The notes under the pieces: model-generated
Databases searched by the model: none
The model's input: the letters and a program-made list of their open reading frames with translations, nothing else
What the model was told of the DNA's origin: nothing
Origin: Nitrospirillum iridis
GTDB lineage: Bacteria; Pseudomonadota; Alphaproteobacteria; Azospirillales; Azospirillaceae
Length of the DNA: 64,000 nt
Reading direction: 5' to 3'
Assembly: GCF_014205765.1 (NCBI RefSeq)
Contig: NZ_JACIIZ010000005.1
Span: 48,837 to 112,836, forward strand
Translations under genes and position numbers: made by a program
Shown: positions 61,614 to 64,000 of the stretch, one piece after another
How the letters are laid out: every line of letters begins with the position of its first letter
Numbering within the stretch: the first letter of the stretch is position 1

Positions 61614-62170
61614 GATGCCCCGTCCAGCAAGGACAGGATGTCAGCCGTGGCGCCCGTCTCCCCCAGGCGGGGAAAGATGCGGGTGACACTGTGATGGTGG
61701 GTTTCGGCCTCACGATCGGCCATGGCGTCCACCGCCAGTGTGACGTGATAGCCCAGCGCATGCGCCTCGCGCGCCGTGGATTCCACGCCGGCGCTGGTGG
61801 ACACGCCGGCCACCACCACCTGGGTCACGCCTTGGTCCTTAAGGTAAGCGTCCAGGTCGGTATGGGGAAAGGCGCCCCAGGTGCGCTTGGCGACGCGGTG
61901 GTCGCCGGGCTGGGCATCCAATTCAGGGATCAGCTCGGTCCAGTCCGGCGGCAGGTCGCGGGGGACGCGCCCCTGCTCCGTCCGCCCCGGCGCGCCGCCG
62001 GTCACGGTGACCAGCACCACCGGCAGGCCACGGCGGCGAAAGGCGGCGGCCAAATCGGCGGCGTTGCGCACCACGCCGCCCAGCGGCGGCTGGCCCGGCA
62101 TGGCCAGCAGGCCCTTCTGCAGGTCGATGACGATCAGCGCGGTGCGGGGGTCCAGGGTGGTGACGGCCAT
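61610..62170 (-). CDS. Isochorismatase-like hydrolase without the usual Cys, 186 aa
   Basis: Start chosen at MAVTTLDPRTALIVIDLQKG (62170). Asp of IDLQKG and Lys of VAKRTWGAF match the family triad, but the nucleophile Cys is replaced: the loop reads GVSTSAGVESTAREA with Gly where Cys is expected. This is typical of a non-canonical subgroup, so hydrolysis may be altered or absent. Second gene in the operon with marR and the MFS exporter. Confidence 0.8.
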   Translation of the reverse strand: MAVTTLDPRTALIVIDLQKGLLAMPGQPPLGGVVRNAADLAAAFRRRGLPVVLVTVTGGAPGRTEQGRVPRDLPPDWTELIPELDAQPGDHRVAKRTWGAFPHTDLDAYLKDQGVTQVVVAGVSTSAGVESTAREAHALGYHVTLAVDAMADREAETHHHSVTRIFPRLGETGATADILSLLDGAS

Positions 62171-62197
62171 GGCCGGGCTCCTCAAGAATGACAGACG

Positions 62198-62662
62198 TCA
62201 GTCGGCGACCAGACGTTTCAGAAGGTCGACCGCGCGGCCCAGGTCCGCCCGCTCATCGGGCGTCAGGCGGGCGCGCATGGTGCGGAACAACCAGTCCTCC
62301 CGCGCGGCACGACCAACCCGCAGCCACTCACGGCAAGCGGGGGTCAGGTCCCACAGCGTCTGGCGGCCATCGGCCGGGTCGGGGCTGCCCGCCACCAGGC
62401 CGGCCACCTCCAAGGTCCCGACGGTGGCGCCCAGGGATTGCGAACGCACCCCCTCCGCCTTGGCCAGGGCCGTCACCGTGGCCGGGCCGTTGTCCAGCCG
62501 GCGCAGCACGGCCACCTGCGAGGGTGTCAAGTCGCCCGGGCTGGCTTGTTCGCGCAGGCGCCGGCGCAGCTGGCCCAGCACCACGCGCAACTCAACCGCC
62601 GTGGCCATGACGGCCGGGGCATCCGGGTCGCCCGCGTCGGACTTGTCCAAGGGATCGTTCAT
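62198..62662 (-). CDS. MarR-family regulator, 154 aa
   Basis: Winged helix visible: DLTPSQVAVLRRLDNGPATVTAL, recognition helix RSQSLGATVGTLEVAGLV and the wing GSPDPADGRQTLWDLT. Both ends are helical for dimerisation. First gene of the operon; a 34-base inverted repeat lies 18 bases upstream and is probably its own operator. No clear purine-rich ribosome site precedes the ATG, so the mRNA may be leaderless or start at the later Met (62608). Confidence 0.9.
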   Translation of the reverse strand: MNDPLDKSDAGDPDAPAVMATAVELRVVLGQLRRRLREQASPGDLTPSQVAVLRRLDNGPATVTALAKAEGVRSQSLGATVGTLEVAGLVAGSPDPADGRQTLWDLTPACREWLRVGRAAREDWLFRTMRARLTPDERADLGRAVDLLKRLVAD

Positions 62663-62679
62663 GCCAGGGAGGTTAGCGG

Positions 62680-62713
62680 ATACGAAGGTTAACTGAAAAG
62701 TTTACCTTCGTAT
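62680..62713. promoter_or_regulatory. Inverted repeat, candidate MarR operator
   Basis: ATACGAAGGT and ACCTTCGTAT are perfect ten-base arms; an inner AAC/GTT pair extends them after one mismatch. It lies between the ankyrin stop and the marR start, right where autorepression would act. Confidence 0.7.
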
Positions 62714-62755
62714 ATCAGCCCGGCGCGACGGCGATGGCTTATACGTCGGCGACCG

Positions 62756-64000
62756 TCAGCGTCCGTGGGGGGTGAGCAGCGAGCGCGCCATGGCCAAGTC
62801 GGCTCCCGTCAACACAGGGTTGGCCGGCACCGGGCCCCGGCCCTCCAGATAGTCCAGCGCCGTCTGCCCCGTGCTGTCTCTCAAGGCGGTGTCGGCACCG
62901 GCGACCAGCAGCGCCTTGATCACCGGCAGGCCAGCATTGGCCGCCGCATACATCAGCGCCGTGCGTTGGCCATGAGCGATGGCGTAGGTGCCGCAGGCGG
63001 ACAGCATGTTGTCCTCACTCGGAGGATCATTGCCATCGATCTGGTCCGGCGCCAGGCTGCGCAGGTTCACCGCCGCCTTGGCTTTCAGCAAGCCCTGCAC
63101 CGCTTCCAGGGCGTTGAACTGCGCCGCTGTCATCAGGGGCGTCTTGCCGATGGGGCTGACGGCGTCCACCGGGGCACCCGCCGCCAAGAGGGGAACAATG
63201 GATGCCGGTCGCGCCACGGCCAGGGACAGCAGCGGTTCGGCGTCCACGACCTGCGGCAACGGGCCGGCCGCCAGCACCTCGGCCAGCGACGGCTTGGCGT
63301 CCGCCTCCATAATGGCGGCTCGCAAAGGGTTCGGCCTTCCGCGCAGCGTCCAGTCGAAGCGGTTGTTGAGGCCGACGTGAGCCGCCAGCAAAGCCTCGTC
63401 CGCCGTCAGGCCGTAGCGAGTGCGATAACCCGCCGCCAAATCCGCCCTGGCCTTGAGGAATAAGTCTCGGATCGCCTGGAACTTCTGGTGGTTCCAAGGG
63501 CTGTCATAGGACCACGCCAACAGAGGCATGATCTTCAAATCGTGATCAGGGTTCTTGGCCTCCTCCGGATCAGCGGCTTCAGCCAGCAATCGGCGCGGGG
63601 CGATCTGCATCACCACGTTCGCCACATAGAAATTCCGGCCATACATGGACCGCATGGTCCCCGTACACCGGTCGAAGGCCCCCCCGTCGAACGCGGATAG
63701 TGCTTGTACCAGCTCGGCAACGCTACCCGGCAAGGCGTAGGCGCGGGCCTCGCACGCGGCATATGGCAAGAAAGCATCCCGCGAACTGCCGAACTCCGCT
63801 CCCATGGCGTTGATCAGTTCCGGATGACGTTCGTACATTTCGCAGGGGAACTCCGCCTGCCCGGCGGCCGCCCGCATGAAGATGACCAAGCTGCCGATGG
63901 TTCCGTCGTAGTCTTCCGGCTTAGGGGAGAAATAAGCGACGTTCTCCTCGTCCTTCGCCTCGGAAACCTTGGCCAACAGCTGGCGGATTTCCGCATCGTG
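62756..64000 (-). CDS. Ankyrin-repeat protein (5' end outside window)
   Basis: The reading frame is open to the last base of the window, so the start lies beyond it; about 414 residues are seen. The C-terminal half has at least three ankyrin units: KTPLMTAAQFNALEAVQGLLKA, RTALMYAAANAGLPVIKALLVAG and ADTALRDSTGQTALDYL. The N-terminal half is helical without a known domain. Ankyrin repeats bind partner proteins; secreted or cytosolic location cannot be told without the N-terminus. Confidence 0.8.
   Translation of the reverse strand, partial: HDAEIRQLLAKVSEAKDEENVAYFSPKPEDYDGTIGSLVIFMRAAAGQAEFPCEMYERHPELINAMGAEFGSSRDAFLPYAACEARAYALPGSVAELVQALSAFDGGAFDRCTGTMRSMYGRNFYVANVVMQIAPRRLLAEAADPEEAKNPDHDLKIMPLLAWSYDSPWNHQKFQAIRDLFLKARADLAAGYRTRYGLTADEALLAAHVGLNNRFDWTLRGRPNPLRAAIMEADAKPSLAEVLAAGPLPQVVDAEPLLSLAVARPASIVPLLAAGAPVDAVSPIGKTPLMTAAQFNALEAVQGLLKAKAAVNLRSLAPDQIDGNDPPSEDNMLSACGTYAIAHGQRTALMYAAANAGLPVIKALLVAGADTALRDSTGQTALDYLEGRGPVPANPVLTGADLAMARSLLTPHGR

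Overview
The window reads as high-GC alphaproteobacterial DNA. The GTA-type 3-TM holin, the OmpW, DUF885 and TonB-receptor complement and the RF2 gene with a programmed frameshift suggest a Rhodospirillales/Azospirillales-type genome. The genus is not determined by anything seen here. Two clearly AT-richer pockets (12.3-12.8 kb and 16.3-17.9 kb) and the second half of a transposition gene (34.3-35.2 kb) stand out as acquired DNA.

Layout. (1) 1-11.9 kb is the right part of a prophage late operon. It holds a tape-measure-like protein with tandem EF-hand repeats, three tail or baseplate proteins joined by TGATG stop/start overlaps, a LamG-type adhesin, and a lysis cassette (GH24 endolysin, 3-TM holin, possible spanin-like protein). 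Factor-independent terminators separate the blocks. (2) 11.9-35.7 kb is a mosaic accessory island. It carries a small zinc-ribbon protein and a SLATT-type 2-TM protein. Next comes a tandemly duplicated two-gene module of unknown function (protein A of about 243 aa, followed by one or more about 85-aa 3-TM proteins B). Then follow a single-chain HNH-nuclease/ABC-ATPase, IS66 and IS630 wrecks, and a sigma-like/ParB-like/SNF2 operon facing an RHH/cytosine-5-methyltransferase operon. After an XRE regulator comes a Tn7-like transposition module: an FtsH-like AAA protein with a broken protease site, then TnsA, TnsB, TnsC and TniQ. The island ends at a tyrosine-integrase C-terminal remnant beside a tRNA-3'-end-like sequence. 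A related sequence in the same orientation lies at 14.46 kb. (3) 35.8-64 kb is ordinary chromosome: two DUF885 proteins, a ChrA-type transporter, a methyltransferase, a DMT exporter, a TonB receptor, a DUF455 ferritin-like protein, GNAT and GT2 enzymes, prfB, a soluble two-PAS chemoreceptor, OmpW, a WYL regulator, a LodB-like flavoprotein, OsmC, an NtrC/NtrY-like pair, a MarR-isochorismatase-MFS operon and an ankyrin protein running off the edge.

How parts work together. The prophage block is a coherent tail-to-lysis transcription unit. The island looks like a defence and mobility hot spot: HNH-ATPase, SLATT protein and SNF2/ParB/methyltransferase operons beside a complete transposase set. 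The strongest candidates for something undescribed are the A/B module, which resembles a toxin with multiplied membrane immunity genes; the sigma/ParB/SNF2/RHH/5mC-methyltransferase neighbourhood; and the Tns module carrying a pseudo-protease AAA protein. All three assignments rest on reading motifs by eye; no database search was possible.
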